A stretch of DNA of 64,000 nucleotides from Bifidobacterium sp. ESL0775 (lineage in GTDB: Bacteria > Actinomycetota > Actinomycetes > Actinomycetales > Bifidobacteriaceae): positions 992,001-1,056,000 of the forward strand of contig NZ_CP113917.1 in NCBI RefSeq assembly GCF_029395475.1, given 5' to 3'. Below are positions 1 through 8,086 of this stretch, one piece after another; positions within the stretch are counted from its first letter, which is position 1; the number at the start of each line of letters is the position of its first letter. The translations under genes were made by a program, and so were the position numbers. The notes beneath the pieces were generated by a model. It was given only the letters and a program-made list of their open reading frames with translations, was not told the origin of the DNA and did not search any database.

Positions 1-446
1 ATAAGCGCGCCCAGAAGGTTGCCGAGCAGACACAATCCCAGCAGTTTCAGCGATTTCAGCCAGCCGATGCGCTTGTGGTAGGCTCCGACGCTGACGACCA
101 TCATGTTGGAGGTCAGCAGTTCAGAATTCGTGTAGTAAATGAGCACAAGCGCCCAACCGAAGGTCGTGCCGGCCAGCACTTTGCCCGCAAGCAGCAGCCC
201 CGGTCCACCCGACGAGCTGGCCCCCATGATGACCCAGAAGGCGGTGAAGAAGACGCCGACCAAAATGCCCGCCATGGTCGCGCGCTGGATGTAACGGCCG
301 GTCATCTTGCCGGTCATGGTCTCCTTGCTGTCAAGCACGTCGAGCACGGTCGAGATGAACGCGCGCCCTGGGAAAAGCGGCTTGGTCTCGTCCTCGGTCC
401 CTTCGACTTCGGAAATGGTGGTTTTGAGTTCCGATAGTTTGCCCAT
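1..446 (-). CDS. Formate/nitrite transporter (FNT) family protein, truncated by window edge
   Basis: This is the first ~148 codons of a membrane channel of the FNT family, pentameric channels that move formate, nitrite or related small anions. The ATG is at 444-446, with GGAAAG about a dozen bases upstream. The N-terminus (MGKLSELKTTISEVEG) is soluble. Hydrophobic segments follow, including the family-typical stretch YYTNSELLTSNMM that lines the pore entrance. The C-terminal part lies beyond position 1. The gene is divergent from the methionine transporter operon. Family assignment rests on the visible motif and topology; the substrate cannot be told from this fragment. Confidence 0.75.
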   Translation of the reverse strand, partial: MGKLSELKTTISEVEGTEDETKPLFPGRAFISTVLDVLDSKETMTGKMTGRYIQRATMAGILVGVFFTAFWVIMGASSSGGPGLLLAGKVLAGTTFGWALVLIYYTNSELLTSNMMVVSVGAYHKRIGWLKSLKLLGLCLLGNLLGAL

Positions 447-886
447 GTGTTTCCGTGTGTTCTTTCCGTGAGAATGATTGAAAAAAAATAAAGACTTTTT
501 TCATTATGAGTCGATGGTGTGCCGTCATTCAAGCGAAAGCGGCCCTTTGTAAGCAAGAACACAACAGTTATGTGACGGACGTTACATTAAGCGAGGGTTG
601 CAGGGCAGGTTGATATGTCCACATACTGATAAAAATCCATGGCCGGCGAAATAAAAACCAGAAGAACGTGCCCGGCCTCGCCTGCGGCTTGCGTGATTGA
701 TAAATGACTATTGATTCTGCGTATATCGTTCAGGTTGCGATGGCCGAATGTATGCCGATACACTCGGTTGCTAACGCCGGCGATGTCAAGAAAAACGGTG
801 GATTCATTGAGCTGTCCGCGGTTCAGTGGCTTGCAAAAAGCGCGCTTGCACGGTGGATGGATGGGAAAGACGAGGGAGGTGATTCG
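447..886. other. Divergent intergenic region between FNT gene and metN
   Basis: This 440-nt gap must hold the promoters of both the leftward FNT gene and the rightward metN operon. The frame upstream of metN stays open from an ATG at 704, but that stretch lacks a good ribosome binding site and reads as unstructured peptide, so I treat it as leader. I see no convincing SAM riboswitch and no clear sigma-70 boxes. A GGAGGTGAT Shine-Dalgarno sequence just before 887 fixes the metN start. Confidence 0.4.
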
Positions 887-1927
887 ATGTCACAAGCTAT
901 CACGATACGTAACCTGACAAAGAAATATCCCAGTGAAGACGGCGAGAAAGTCGCGTTGAGCGGCGTGGATCTAGATGTCGAAAAAGGGGATATCTACGGC
1001 ATCATCGGATTGTCCGGTGCCGGCAAGTCCACGCTGGTGCGTTGCATCAACGGGCTTGAGCATTACGATGGCGGCACGCTCGCCGTCAACGGCAAGGAGG
1101 TCGCCGATCTGCGCCCCAAGGAGCTACGCGCCTTGAGAAGCGATGTCGGCATGATCTTCCAGTCGTTCAACCTGATGCCCTCGCGCACAGTGGCCGCCAA
1201 CGTCGAGCTCGCCTTCCGCGGCAAAACCGACGCCAAAACGCGGCAGGAGCGCGTCTCGGAGCTTTTGGAACTGGTCGGCCTGACCGAGAAGGCCGATGCC
1301 TATCCCGGCGAGCTTTCCGGCGGCCAGCAGCAGCGCGTCGCCATCGCCAGGGCCTTGGTCAACAGGCCCAGCATATTGTTGAGCGACGAGGCGACGAGTG
1401 CGCTCGATCCGACCACGACCAAATCCATCCTCGCCCTGTTGCGCAACCTGCACGACACGCTGGGCCTGACCATCGTCGTCATCACCCACCAGATGGCCGT
1501 CATCAAGCAGATCTGCAACAAGGTCGCCGTCATCGACCACGGCACCATCGTCGAGAAGGGCGATGTCTTCGACATCTTCGCAGCGCCAAAGGCCGCGCTC
1601 ACCAAGGCATTCGTCGCCACGACCTCGAACCTCGACAAGGTCCACGAGCTGCTTGACGACCATTCGCCGCTGGTCGAGCCGCAACCCGGGCAGGTGCTGC
1701 TACGCATGAACTACATCGCCAAAGAGGTCTCCGAGGCCTTGGTCTCGCACATCTCGCGCGAGTTCTCGATCGACGTCAACATCATTTTCGCCGACATCGA
1801 CATCGTCGAGAACGCGCCGCTCGGCGGGCTGGTCGTCATGCTCAAAGGCGATTCCAAGAAAATCAATGACGCGCTCGCCTATTTGAAGGAACGCAATATC
1901 GGCATCGAGGTGATCGATCGTGCTTAA
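887..1927 (+). CDS. metN: Methionine-type ABC transporter ATP-binding protein
   Basis: ATPase subunit of a MetNIQ-type importer for methionine or a related amino acid, bound to the cytoplasmic face of MetI. The chosen ATG at 887 has an excellent Shine-Dalgarno (GGAGGTGAT, 6-7 nt spacing) and gives 346 residues, the usual MetN length; an ATG at 704 would add 61 unrelated residues. Visible motifs are Walker A GLSGAGKST (about residues 41-49), signature LSGGQQQR, Walker B ILLSDEATSALD and the H-loop ITHQM. The last ~90 residues form the NIL regulatory domain typical of MetN, which senses methionine. The gene overlaps metI by 8 nt, so translation is probably coupled. Confidence 0.88.
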   Translation: MSQAITIRNLTKKYPSEDGEKVALSGVDLDVEKGDIYGIIGLSGAGKSTLVRCINGLEHYDGGTLAVNGKEVADLRPKELRALRSDVGMIFQSFNLMPSRTVAANVELAFRGKTDAKTRQERVSELLELVGLTEKADAYPGELSGGQQQRVAIARALVNRPSILLSDEATSALDPTTTKSILALLRNLHDTLGLTIVVITHQMAVIKQICNKVAVIDHGTIVEKGDVFDIFAAPKAALTKAFVATTSNLDKVHELLDDHSPLVEPQPGQVLLRMNYIAKEVSEALVSHISREFSIDVNIIFADIDIVENAPLGGLVVMLKGDSKKINDALAYLKERNIGIEVIDRA

Positions 1928-2600
1928 TCTGCTCAACCTTTGGTTTCCGAACGTGATGAGCCGTCTGCCGGAATTCTTCGACTCGTTCGTGCAGACGATC
2001 ATCATGGTCGCCATCGCCGGTCTGATCTCCTTCGTCCTGGCGGTCATCCTGGGCGTCGCCGTCACCATCACCAAACCTGGAGGGCTTCGTCCCAACAAGG
2101 TCGTCTTCAACGTCATCGACAAGCTCATCAACCTGTTCCGCTCGATTCCGTTCATCATCCTGGCGGCCTCGTTGGTGCCGGTCACCCGCTTCATCGTGGG
2201 CACGGCCATCGGCACGAAAGGCGCGTTGTTCCCGCTGGTCGTCGGCATCACCCCGTTCTTCGCCCGCCAGATCCAATCGGCCCTGGCAGGCATTGATTCC
2301 AGGTTGATCGAGGCGGCGCAGGCCATGGGCATGAGCCTTCCTGAGATCATCTGGCGCGTCTACCTGCGTGAGGCGATCCCCTCGATCATCCGCGTCAGCG
2401 TCATCACCTTGGTCAGCCTCATCGACATGACCGCGGTGGTCGGCGTGGTCGGCGGCGGGGGACTCGGCGATTTCGCCATCCGCTACGGCTACCAGCGCTA
2501 CATGATGGACGTCACCATCGCCACCATCATCGTCCTGGTGCTCCTCGTTGGCCTGGTCGAACTCATCGGCCGCTTGCTCGTCGAGATCACCGAACACTGA
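1920..2600 (+). CDS. metI: Methionine-type ABC transporter permease
   Basis: Membrane permease of the MetNIQ importer, 226 residues with about five hydrophobic segments, the usual MetI size. Translation starts at GTG 1920 inside the end of metN (8-nt overlap). The EAA-type loop that docks on the ATPase is visible as EAAQAMGMSLPEIIWRVYLREA. A glycine-rich stretch (VVGVVGGGGLGDFAIRYGY) near the C-terminus is characteristic of MetI. The gene lies between the ATPase and the binding protein, so this is a complete three-gene transporter. Substrate identity is inferred from the family only. Confidence 0.87.
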   Translation: MLNLLNLWFPNVMSRLPEFFDSFVQTIIMVAIAGLISFVLAVILGVAVTITKPGGLRPNKVVFNVIDKLINLFRSIPFIILAASLVPVTRFIVGTAIGTKGALFPLVVGITPFFARQIQSALAGIDSRLIEAAQAMGMSLPEIIWRVYLREAIPSIIRVSVITLVSLIDMTAVVGVVGGGGLGDFAIRYGYQRYMMDVTIATIIVLVLLVGLVELIGRLLVEITEH

Positions 2601-2743
2601 CGGAACCGAACCTGTTTCCGATATCGGATACGCGAGAACCGCTACCAAACCTATTTCAATCTCAAAATAACAATCCTCTGACGGCAATCAGTGTCGTGCA
2701 AAATGACAAGCCGCCAGGTCGAACACACCCAGAAAGGTTTCCC

Positions 2744-3601
2744 ATGGCCACCAAAAAACAAACCAAAGCCAAGCACCAACTCTTCGCCCTGCTCGCGGCG
2801 ATCGTCGTGGTGGTGTTGGTCATCGCCGGCATCAGCATCTTCCGCAACGCCAAAGCGAACAAGGAGCAGGTCGTCACCGTGGCCCTGGTCGGCAATTCCG
2901 ATGATGCCGAATGGAAGGCCGTGCAGGCCCGGCTTGACGAGGAGCACGCCAATATCAAGCTGAAATACCGGACCTTCCAGGACGCCATCTACGCCGATCA
3001 GGCGCTTGCCAACCACGAACTCGACATCTCGGCTTGCGAGCATTACGCCTTCCTGAATCAGGACAAAAAGGAGAAGGGCTATAAGTTGACTCCTATCGCC
3101 GAAACCTACATCTCGCCGATGAACCTGTATTCGCAAAAATACAAGAGCGTCAAGGACTTCAAACCTGGTGACAAGGTCGCGGTGCCCAACAACGTCACCA
3201 ACCTCGGCCGCTCGCTCAAGGTGCTGGATTCAGCGGGGCTCATCAAGCTCAAAGACAACACGAAAGCCGACCCCACAACCGATGACATCGTCGCCAATCC
3301 CAGCGGCATTGTCGTCGAACTCAACGACGCGGCCTCCATCATCAATCTGTTGCCCGATTATGCCGGCGGTGTCGTCAACACGAACTTCATCGTCGACGCG
3401 GGCAAGAAGCCGGAGGACGCCATCTACGCCCCGAAACTCAAGCCTGGCGACCCGAGTTTCAAGCCTTATGTGAACATCATCATAGCCAACACGAGTAATA
3501 AGGACAGTGAGAATTTGCGTAAGATTGTTGACGCGTATCACACGCGGGCGGTCGCCGAGCAGCTCATCAAGGACCATAACATCCCCATGTTCAAATACTG
3601 A
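2744..3601 (+). CDS. metQ: NlpA/MetQ-family substrate-binding protein, transmembrane-anchored
   Basis: Extracellular substrate-binding component of the MetNIQ transporter, 285 residues from ATG 2744, which follows AGAAAGG. An in-frame upstream start at 2696 is possible but has no good ribosome binding site. Family motifs include VALVGNSDDAEWKAV near the start of the mature domain, YRTFQDAIYADQALANHE, NVTNLGRSLKVLDSAGL and a conserved C-terminus. The N-terminus has a lysine-rich head and a hydrophobic helix (about residues 12-33), but there is no lipobox cysteine where most NlpA-family proteins have one. The protein is therefore probably held by an uncleaved helix or released by an alternative route. 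Confidence 0.85.
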   Translation: MATKKQTKAKHQLFALLAAIVVVVLVIAGISIFRNAKANKEQVVTVALVGNSDDAEWKAVQARLDEEHANIKLKYRTFQDAIYADQALANHELDISACEHYAFLNQDKKEKGYKLTPIAETYISPMNLYSQKYKSVKDFKPGDKVAVPNNVTNLGRSLKVLDSAGLIKLKDNTKADPTTDDIVANPSGIVVELNDAASIINLLPDYAGGVVNTNFIVDAGKKPEDAIYAPKLKPGDPSFKPYVNIIIANTSNKDSENLRKIVDAYHTRAVAEQLIKDHNIPMFKY

Positions 3602-3753
3602 GCGGTTTGCGGGACTTGAGGAACTTGAGGGCAAAAGGTATTCGGTGGTTTGCGACGCGCCGGACGCCTAAGGTCTTGAGAATCATGTATAGTTCTTATC
3701 TGTTGTGCGGATGTTGATTGGCTCATTGAGCCGGTCGGTGTTCGACTTCGATG

Positions 3754-3829
3754 GTGGCCATAGCTCAGCAGGTAGAGCATCTGATTGTGGTTCAGAAGGT
3801 CGCGCGTTCGAACCGCGTTGGCCACCCCA
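3754..3829 (+). tRNA. tRNA-His (anticodon GTG)
   Basis: A full cloverleaf can be drawn. Acceptor stem GTGGCCA (3754-3760) pairs with TGGCCAC (3819-3825). The anticodon arm TCTGA/TCAGA encloses loop TTGTGGT with anticodon GTG at 3787-3789. The T-loop is TTCGAAC. G at 3753 can pair with the discriminator C at 3826, the extra G-1:C73 pair that identifies histidine tRNAs. CCA is encoded at 3827-3829. The 3' half coincides with a 44-bp repeat that recurs at 12227, so this gene is the integration target of the adjacent element. Confidence 0.95.
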
Positions 3830-3833
3830 TCAA
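3790..3833 (+). repeat. attL: 44-bp tRNA-His 3' direct repeat
   Basis: The 44 bases from the anticodon loop of tRNA-His to just past its CCA are identical to 12227-12270. The copy here completes a functional tRNA. This is the layout left by a tyrosine integrase that recombines within the 3' half of a tRNA gene, and the integrase gene starts its stop codon only ~90 nt away. Confidence 0.92.
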
Positions 3834-3866
3834 ATCCTCGGAATATCAATGTTCCGGGGATTTTTC
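3834..3866 (+). terminator. Terminator of tRNA-His brought by the element
   Basis: A ten-pair stem, ATCCTCGGAA (3834-3843) with TTCCGGGGAT (3852-3861, one G.T pair), is followed by TTTTTC. It sits directly after the tRNA-His CCA and so ends the tRNA transcript. A related but diverged hairpin follows the right-hand repeat at 12270, which suggests the element supplied its own copy of the tRNA terminator. Confidence 0.75.
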
Positions 3867-3887
3867 ATATCCGCCCCTAAAACGACG

Positions 3888-3913
3888 CTGGACACGATTA
3901 GACACGATGAACG
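3888..3913 (+). repeat. Left integrase arm-type site (two GACACGAT motifs)
   Basis: Two tandem GACACGAT motifs (3891-3898 and 3901-3908) follow CTG and precede GAACG. Almost the same arrangement occurs near the other end at 12080-12106. Paired short direct repeats flanking both attachment cores are what arm-binding sites of tyrosine integrases look like. The role is inferred. Confidence 0.6.
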
Positions 3914-3919
3914 ACATTG

Positions 3920-5200
3920 CTATTGGCGCTCGCGGCTCTTCAGGGCTTCTCTACGACGCAAATCAAGGGCATCGGCAACATTATCCAGCTGTTCTGGCCA
4001 CAGGTCGGCATAAATGTTCAACGTTTCCGTGGCGTCGGCGTGCCCCATGGCACTCTGAAGCGTCTTCACCGACGCGCCGGCCGCTATGCTGAGCGACGCA
4101 TAGGTGTGCCGCAGGGAATGGATCACCAAATTCGGCACGTCAAGCCCACTTCCGGCCACGGCCTTCCTCCACACCCGGTCACGCCAGTTAGGATCGGCTA
4201 TATGCCCTCCCTGCGAGTTCGGGAACAGCCATGAATCAAACGGACGGCCATCGATCTGCTCTTTAATCCTGGGAACAAGAAACGCGGGGATCGGAACTTT
4301 GCGAGTGATGCCGCTTTTCGGGGTGCCGAGTATCTGCCGGCCACCGTCCCGCGTCCAGGTCTTCGACACTTTCAGACGCCTCGCCTTCAAATCGACATCC
4401 TGCACCTGAAGGGCGAATAGCTCGTTTATCCTCAGCCCCGTATAGGCCAGCGTGAGCACGATAAGGCCGTCCTGTGGCTGGCCGACGCCTTCAGCGGATT
4501 CAGCCAGCAGTTCCACCTCGGAATCGGTCAGATATGCCCGCTTCTCTGGCTTGGTGTCCTTGGGTAGACGCACATCCTCCAGCGGATTGAACGCTATCCA
4601 TTTCCTGGAGGGTTTGGCCGCATAGCGAAGGACGCTACCGAAGGTCACACCCACTACATGCTTGATTGTTCCAGGTGAAAGTGGACTGGGGTCGCCGCCC
4701 GACTTCAAATTGGCGGGTGCCGAACCGTCTAGCAGTTGTGCCACCCATTCATTGATTGACGCCTCGCTGATCGCCCTGATCGGTATGGCTCCCCACTTCG
4801 GCAGACAATATATCCGCAGCTCCCGGCCGAGTCTGTCCCTGGTAGTTGCTTTCACTGCGTTCTTTGATTTGAACCATTCCGTGGCCACTGAAGCGAACGT
4901 TTTGGAACGATCGGCAGGATCGATATACCGTCCGGAACGCAGATCATCCTCCATAGCGGCCGCATAGCTTTCGGCATCTCCCCGGCTTTCGAACTTACGG
5001 TTATGACGTGTATTCAGCCCCGTGGAGGGATTTACGGCATACCAGTCAACACGCCAACGCCGGCCTTTTCCATAGCTTGACAACCGCCATTCCTGTGGTA
5101 CACGGGCGCGCTCGGGTCTTTTAGCTGCATTCAGGGAACGCCGGACTGACGCTGGGGCATCTTTACTCAGCCAGCGATCAGTGACCCAAGCTTTAGCCAT
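3920..5200 (-). CDS. int: Tyrosine recombinase / site-specific integrase
   Basis: Integrase of the element, 426 residues, acting at the tRNA-His attachment site. An arm-binding and core-binding region occupies roughly the first 210 residues (AP2-like segment around YGKGRRWRVDWYAV, then an SAM-like core domain). The catalytic domain shows the full set: Arg in TGLRINE (about R257), HSLRH (H361, R364), GHADATETLNIYADL (H387, nucleophile Tyr about 397). The length matches phage-type integrases of actinobacteria. The ATG at 5198-5200 lies 2 nt after the stop of the upstream repressor gene, so the two are probably co-transcribed leftward. The stop is next to the left arm sites and attL, the usual int-att arrangement. 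Confidence 0.95.
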   Translation of the reverse strand: MAKAWVTDRWLSKDAPASVRRSLNAAKRPERARVPQEWRLSSYGKGRRWRVDWYAVNPSTGLNTRHNRKFESRGDAESYAAAMEDDLRSGRYIDPADRSKTFASVATEWFKSKNAVKATTRDRLGRELRIYCLPKWGAIPIRAISEASINEWVAQLLDGSAPANLKSGGDPSPLSPGTIKHVVGVTFGSVLRYAAKPSRKWIAFNPLEDVRLPKDTKPEKRAYLTDSEVELLAESAEGVGQPQDGLIVLTLAYTGLRINELFALQVQDVDLKARRLKVSKTWTRDGGRQILGTPKSGITRKVPIPAFLVPRIKEQIDGRPFDSWLFPNSQGGHIADPNWRDRVWRKAVAGSGLDVPNLVIHSLRHTYASLSIAAGASVKTLQSAMGHADATETLNIYADLWPEQLDNVADALDLRRREALKSRERQ

Positions 5201-5202
5201 TA

Positions 5203-5820
5203 TTATTTCTTTTCTGTTGTTGGCGAATATTTCTCTACCCAGTCTTTGGGGGTGTGAGGATGTGACTTTTCTTCGGAGATGGCTGCTTTCACTTCCCTCC
5301 TGTCGACTAAATCGCGATATGGTGTACCGTTCAGTCCTTCACCACGTTTTCCTGACTCTATCCATCCAGTTGCCCAGGAAGCCACATAATCAACATTAAA
5401 GATCTCTAGCATCCGTTTAATTTCCGTTTTGGTTGCTTCTGAAGGCTCATATTGTGGTTGGTTTGGTTTGGGCTTTATAGCAATTTCTAGCTCTCGCAGT
5501 GCTCCACCGTAATTGTGCATGGCTATCCTCAGCGCATCATAGCAATTTTCAAAATCTGTCTTTGCTTCCCATGCGTATTTTTCATTTTCCGGCATCGTGA
5601 GGCTAACCAAATATTTTGCTGGATCGTAGCCAAGACAGGCCAACAAGTCCCTTGCCTCTATGAGTTTCAATTGGCGTTGTCCGGATTCGATGTTGTAAAC
5701 AGTTTGCTTTTTCCAAGCATGGCCTCGTGAGCGCATTTCACTTGCCACCTCTGCCTGTGAGGTTTCGCCACGTAACTTTTTAACGCGCTCGCCGATTATG
5801 GCGTCATCTGAAGTAATCAT
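5203..5820 (-). CDS. XRE-family HTH regulator, probable element repressor
   Basis: A 205-residue protein with an N-terminal Cro/C1-type helix-turn-helix (about residues 8-60: ERVKKLRGETSQAEVASEMR then KKQTVYNIESGQRQL). The ~140-residue C-terminal part is not recognised; it has no visible LexA-type Ser-Lys autocleavage motif. It is transcribed leftward ahead of int and divergently from the excisionase/replication operon, with paired inverted repeats (5904-5939) in the shared control region. That position suggests it represses the rightward operon. It could instead be a Cro-like or dual regulator. Its base composition is more AT-rich than that of the rightward genes. Confidence 0.75.
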   Translation of the reverse strand: MITSDDAIIGERVKKLRGETSQAEVASEMRSRGHAWKKQTVYNIESGQRQLKLIEARDLLACLGYDPAKYLVSLTMPENEKYAWEAKTDFENCYDALRIAMHNYGGALRELEIAIKPKPNQPQYEPSEATKTEIKRMLEIFNVDYVASWATGWIESGKRGEGLNGTPYRDLVDRREVKAAISEEKSHPHTPKDWVEKYSPTTEKK

Positions 5821-5886
5821 AAGTATAGATTAAAAACTGTTCATGACATTTAGTTATTTTTCGTGACTCGCCGTAAAGATTCACGT

Positions 5887-5914
5887 TTGACAATCAAATT
5901 TAATTCGATAATAT
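5887..5914 (+). promoter_or_regulatory. Rightward promoter of the element operon
   Basis: TTGACA at 5887-5892 and TAATAT at 5909-5914 are separated by 16 nt, a near-consensus sigma-70 promoter reading into the excisionase-like gene. The -10 box is covered by an inverted repeat, which fits repressor control. Confidence 0.7.
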
Positions 5915-5939
5915 CGAAATCGTTATTTAAAGTAACGAT
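5904..5939. promoter_or_regulatory. Two candidate operators for the element repressor
   Basis: There are two perfect inverted repeats side by side: TTCGAT-AAT-ATCGAA (5904-5918), covering the -10 box, and ATCGTTA-7 nt-TAACGAT (5919-5939), just downstream. They lie between the divergent repressor and excisionase genes. Binding by the XRE protein is inferred from position. Confidence 0.55.
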
Positions 5940-5953
5940 ATTTGGAGGTTGAA

Positions 5954-6217
5954 TTGAGTAACACAATAACAATTCCTTCGGCTCTGGAGGAGGTTGCAGC
6001 CGCTTTACAACCTTTAAACAGTCCGCAAAAAGTGGAAGAAGTTACCGGGATACCGGTAAACACTCTTGCTTTTTGGCGCTGTGAAGGGTCTCATTTGGCT
6101 TTTGTGAAAATGGGGCGAAAGGTCTGTTACCGGCGTGAAGACATTCTGCATTACATTGAAACTCATACTTTTAACAGCAGCAACGAGGCTAAAGAAAAGT
6201 CGAGGACAGAAAAATGA
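5954..6217 (+). CDS. Small HTH protein, excisionase-like
   Basis: Predicted 87-residue DNA-binding protein, first gene of the rightward operon. The TTG at 5954 is chosen because GGAGG at 5944-5948 sits 5 nt before it; an in-frame TTG at 5942 would overlap that site. The centre carries a MerR/excisionase-type winged-helix pattern: PQKVEEVTGIPVNTLAFWR, then KMGRKVCYRREDILHYIE. Such proteins bend DNA at attachment sites to direct integrases towards excision. The stop overlaps the next start (ATGA). Excisionase function is inferred from size, fold and location; a transcriptional activator is also possible. Confidence 0.65.
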   Translation: MSNTITIPSALEEVAAALQPLNSPQKVEEVTGIPVNTLAFWRCEGSHLAFVKMGRKVCYRREDILHYIETHTFNSSNEAKEKSRTEK

Positions 6218-6552
6218 AGCAGATGACGATTGAAAAGGTCGCGCCTGCTGGAACAGCCGCGACCCGGAACGGTTCTGAATCTACCAAAGATGGGAACCAA
6301 GACTATTCTAGCGTTCTCGGGCTGACTTTGCCTGCGTTCACGCTGAAGCAGTACCAGGCGGTGAAGACGCTGCCGAAGAAATGCACCGAGCGAGTGCTGG
6401 CCTCGACGTTGGGTGTGCCGGCGTCGTTGGTGGCCGCGTGGCGCAGGGCGAACATCGGCCTCGCCTCCAGTGTGGGCCTGGATGGTTCGGTGTCGTACCG
6501 GCGTGGGGACGTGCTTTCGTTCGTCTACCGGCATGTGGGGGGTTGCGTCTGA
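6214..6552 (+). CDS. Second small HTH/excisionase-like protein
   Basis: A 112-residue protein overlapping the upstream gene by 4 nt (ATGA) and the downstream gene by 1 nt (TGATG). The first ~45 residues look disordered. The C-terminal half repeats the layout of the preceding protein: a helix-turn-helix around CTERVLASTLGVPASLVAAWRR, then a wing ending SVSYRRGDVLSFVYRHV, comparable with VCYRREDILHYIETHTF in its neighbour. It is therefore probably a diverged tandem paralogue with DNA-binding function. No specific role can be assigned. Confidence 0.6.
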   Translation: MKQMTIEKVAPAGTAATRNGSESTKDGNQDYSSVLGLTLPAFTLKQYQAVKTLPKKCTERVLASTLGVPASLVAAWRRANIGLASSVGLDGSVSYRRGDVLSFVYRHVGGCV

Positions 6553-8063
6553 TGGCGAAACGTCCTGTGATGTCGGCGCTCGCGGACATGGTGCCGGCCG
6601 CCGAGGCCGAGAGCGTGATCGATGACATCGAGAGCGTCAACGGCGGCTTCTACGGCGATGCGATCCCGCGTGACGCCTCGGGTCGACCAATTGATCCGCT
6701 GGAGGGGACGCCCGATCCGGATGATTCGTTCTGGCTGTCCTCGACGCCCTTGCTGGAGATCCGGCGGTATGCGCGTTCCAGGGGCATCAGGGTGAACCCG
6801 TGGGCTTTGCTGGGGGCGGTGCTGACGCGTATCGCGGTGGCGCTGCCGGCGAATGTGGTGGCCGACCCGTTGGACAACGGCCAGCCGATGCCGGTGCAGT
6901 TGTTCCTGGCGTTGCTGGGAGGCTCGGGCGCTGGCAAGGGGATGACGGAGCGTGCGGCCAAGACCCTCGTTCCAGACATCCGCGACGCGCAGACGCATAT
7001 ACCGGCGTCCGGCGAGGGGATACCCACGATGTTCGCGGCGCGTGAGCGCAACGAGGACGGCTCCACCAGGCTGAAGCTGCTGTCGAGCCGTGCGCTGCTT
7101 TCGGTGCCCGAGATCACCCATCTGGGAGGTGCGGCGAAGCGGATAGGCAGCACGCTGATCAGCACGCTGCTGTCGGCCTACCAGGGCGAGCCTATCGGGG
7201 CGGCGAACCGCAACGAGGCCGACCGCTACGAGATTCCCCGCCTGGGCTACCGGCTGTGCCTGATAACGGGCGTGCAACCGTCAAACGCGGGCGTGCTGCT
7301 GGACGAGGCGGGTTCCGGCCTGCCGCAGCGGTTCCTGTGGTTCGACGTGCTCGACCCCGAGACACCCTTGGACGCCACGCCCACGCGCAGGGTGCTGGAC
7401 TCGCTGACCTGCTTCCCCTATGACACCTCGAAGCTGCCGGCCGACCCCGACATGGGAGTGATGCAGGCGTACTGCAACCCCGGCTCCGACGGCCTGCACA
7501 AGCCGAACGAATACCCGAGGACGTTCAGACATGTGGGCTACCCGCCCCTGGTGGCCGACGAGTTCGACTACGAGCGGATCAGAACGAACCACGGGGCGCT
7601 CGCGAACCCGCTGGACGCCCACCGGCTGCTGGTGACCTCTCGCGTGGCCGCGCTGCTGGCCCTGCTCGACCGTCCCGGCGAGATGCCGGTAGTCACCGAA
7701 CTGGAGTGGAGGAACGCCAAGACGGTCATGGAGCACAGCGCCACGTACCGCGCCAAGTGCATACGGGACATGAAAACCGCCCGCAGCCACCTGAAGGCCG
7801 ACGAGCTGGAGATCAACGACTCGGCGCGCGGCGAGGTGCGAGAACGCGGCATCGACAACGCCAAAGGCAAGGTACTCGACTATCTCGAAGCCCTCAGACC
7901 ATCACGCAAGGGGGTCAAGGGCTGGAAGATCAGGCAGAACATCGCCCGCTCATGCAGGCAATACACGTATCCGGCGCTCGCAGACCTGCGCGACGAAGGC
8001 CAGATAGCAATCTGCGGGGATGACACCGGCAAGGAATCAGCGAACTCATGGAGGTTGCGATGA
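6552..8063 (+). CDS. P-loop ATPase, DUF3987-like replication-type protein
   Basis: A 503-residue protein starting at ATG 6552, coupled to the preceding stop (TGATG). An open frame extends upstream to 6381 but overlaps the previous gene entirely. A Walker A motif GGSGAGKG is at about residues 123-130. LLSVPEITHLGG may be the Walker B/sensor region, and CLITGVQPSN resembles the helicase-like core of DUF3987 proteins found in integrative elements and phages. The C-terminal ~80 residues (KVLDYLEAL to the end) look like a winged helix. The gene directly precedes an inverted array of CTAGGTAC motifs, as initiator genes precede their iterons. Helicase/initiator function is inference. Confidence 0.65.
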   Translation: MAKRPVMSALADMVPAAEAESVIDDIESVNGGFYGDAIPRDASGRPIDPLEGTPDPDDSFWLSSTPLLEIRRYARSRGIRVNPWALLGAVLTRIAVALPANVVADPLDNGQPMPVQLFLALLGGSGAGKGMTERAAKTLVPDIRDAQTHIPASGEGIPTMFAARERNEDGSTRLKLLSSRALLSVPEITHLGGAAKRIGSTLISTLLSAYQGEPIGAANRNEADRYEIPRLGYRLCLITGVQPSNAGVLLDEAGSGLPQRFLWFDVLDPETPLDATPTRRVLDSLTCFPYDTSKLPADPDMGVMQAYCNPGSDGLHKPNEYPRTFRHVGYPPLVADEFDYERIRTNHGALANPLDAHRLLVTSRVAALLALLDRPGEMPVVTELEWRNAKTVMEHSATYRAKCIRDMKTARSHLKADELEINDSARGEVRERGIDNAKGKVLDYLEALRPSRKGVKGWKIRQNIARSCRQYTYPALADLRDEGQIAICGDDTGKESANSWRLR

Positions 8064-8086
8064 AACATAGGCACTTTATCGGAAGG

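Noticed and set aside
704-886. N-terminal extension of metN starting at ATG 704
   Set aside because: It would add 61 residues absent from MetN proteins and has no ribosome binding site. ATG 887 has GGAGGTGAT at ideal spacing and gives the normal length.
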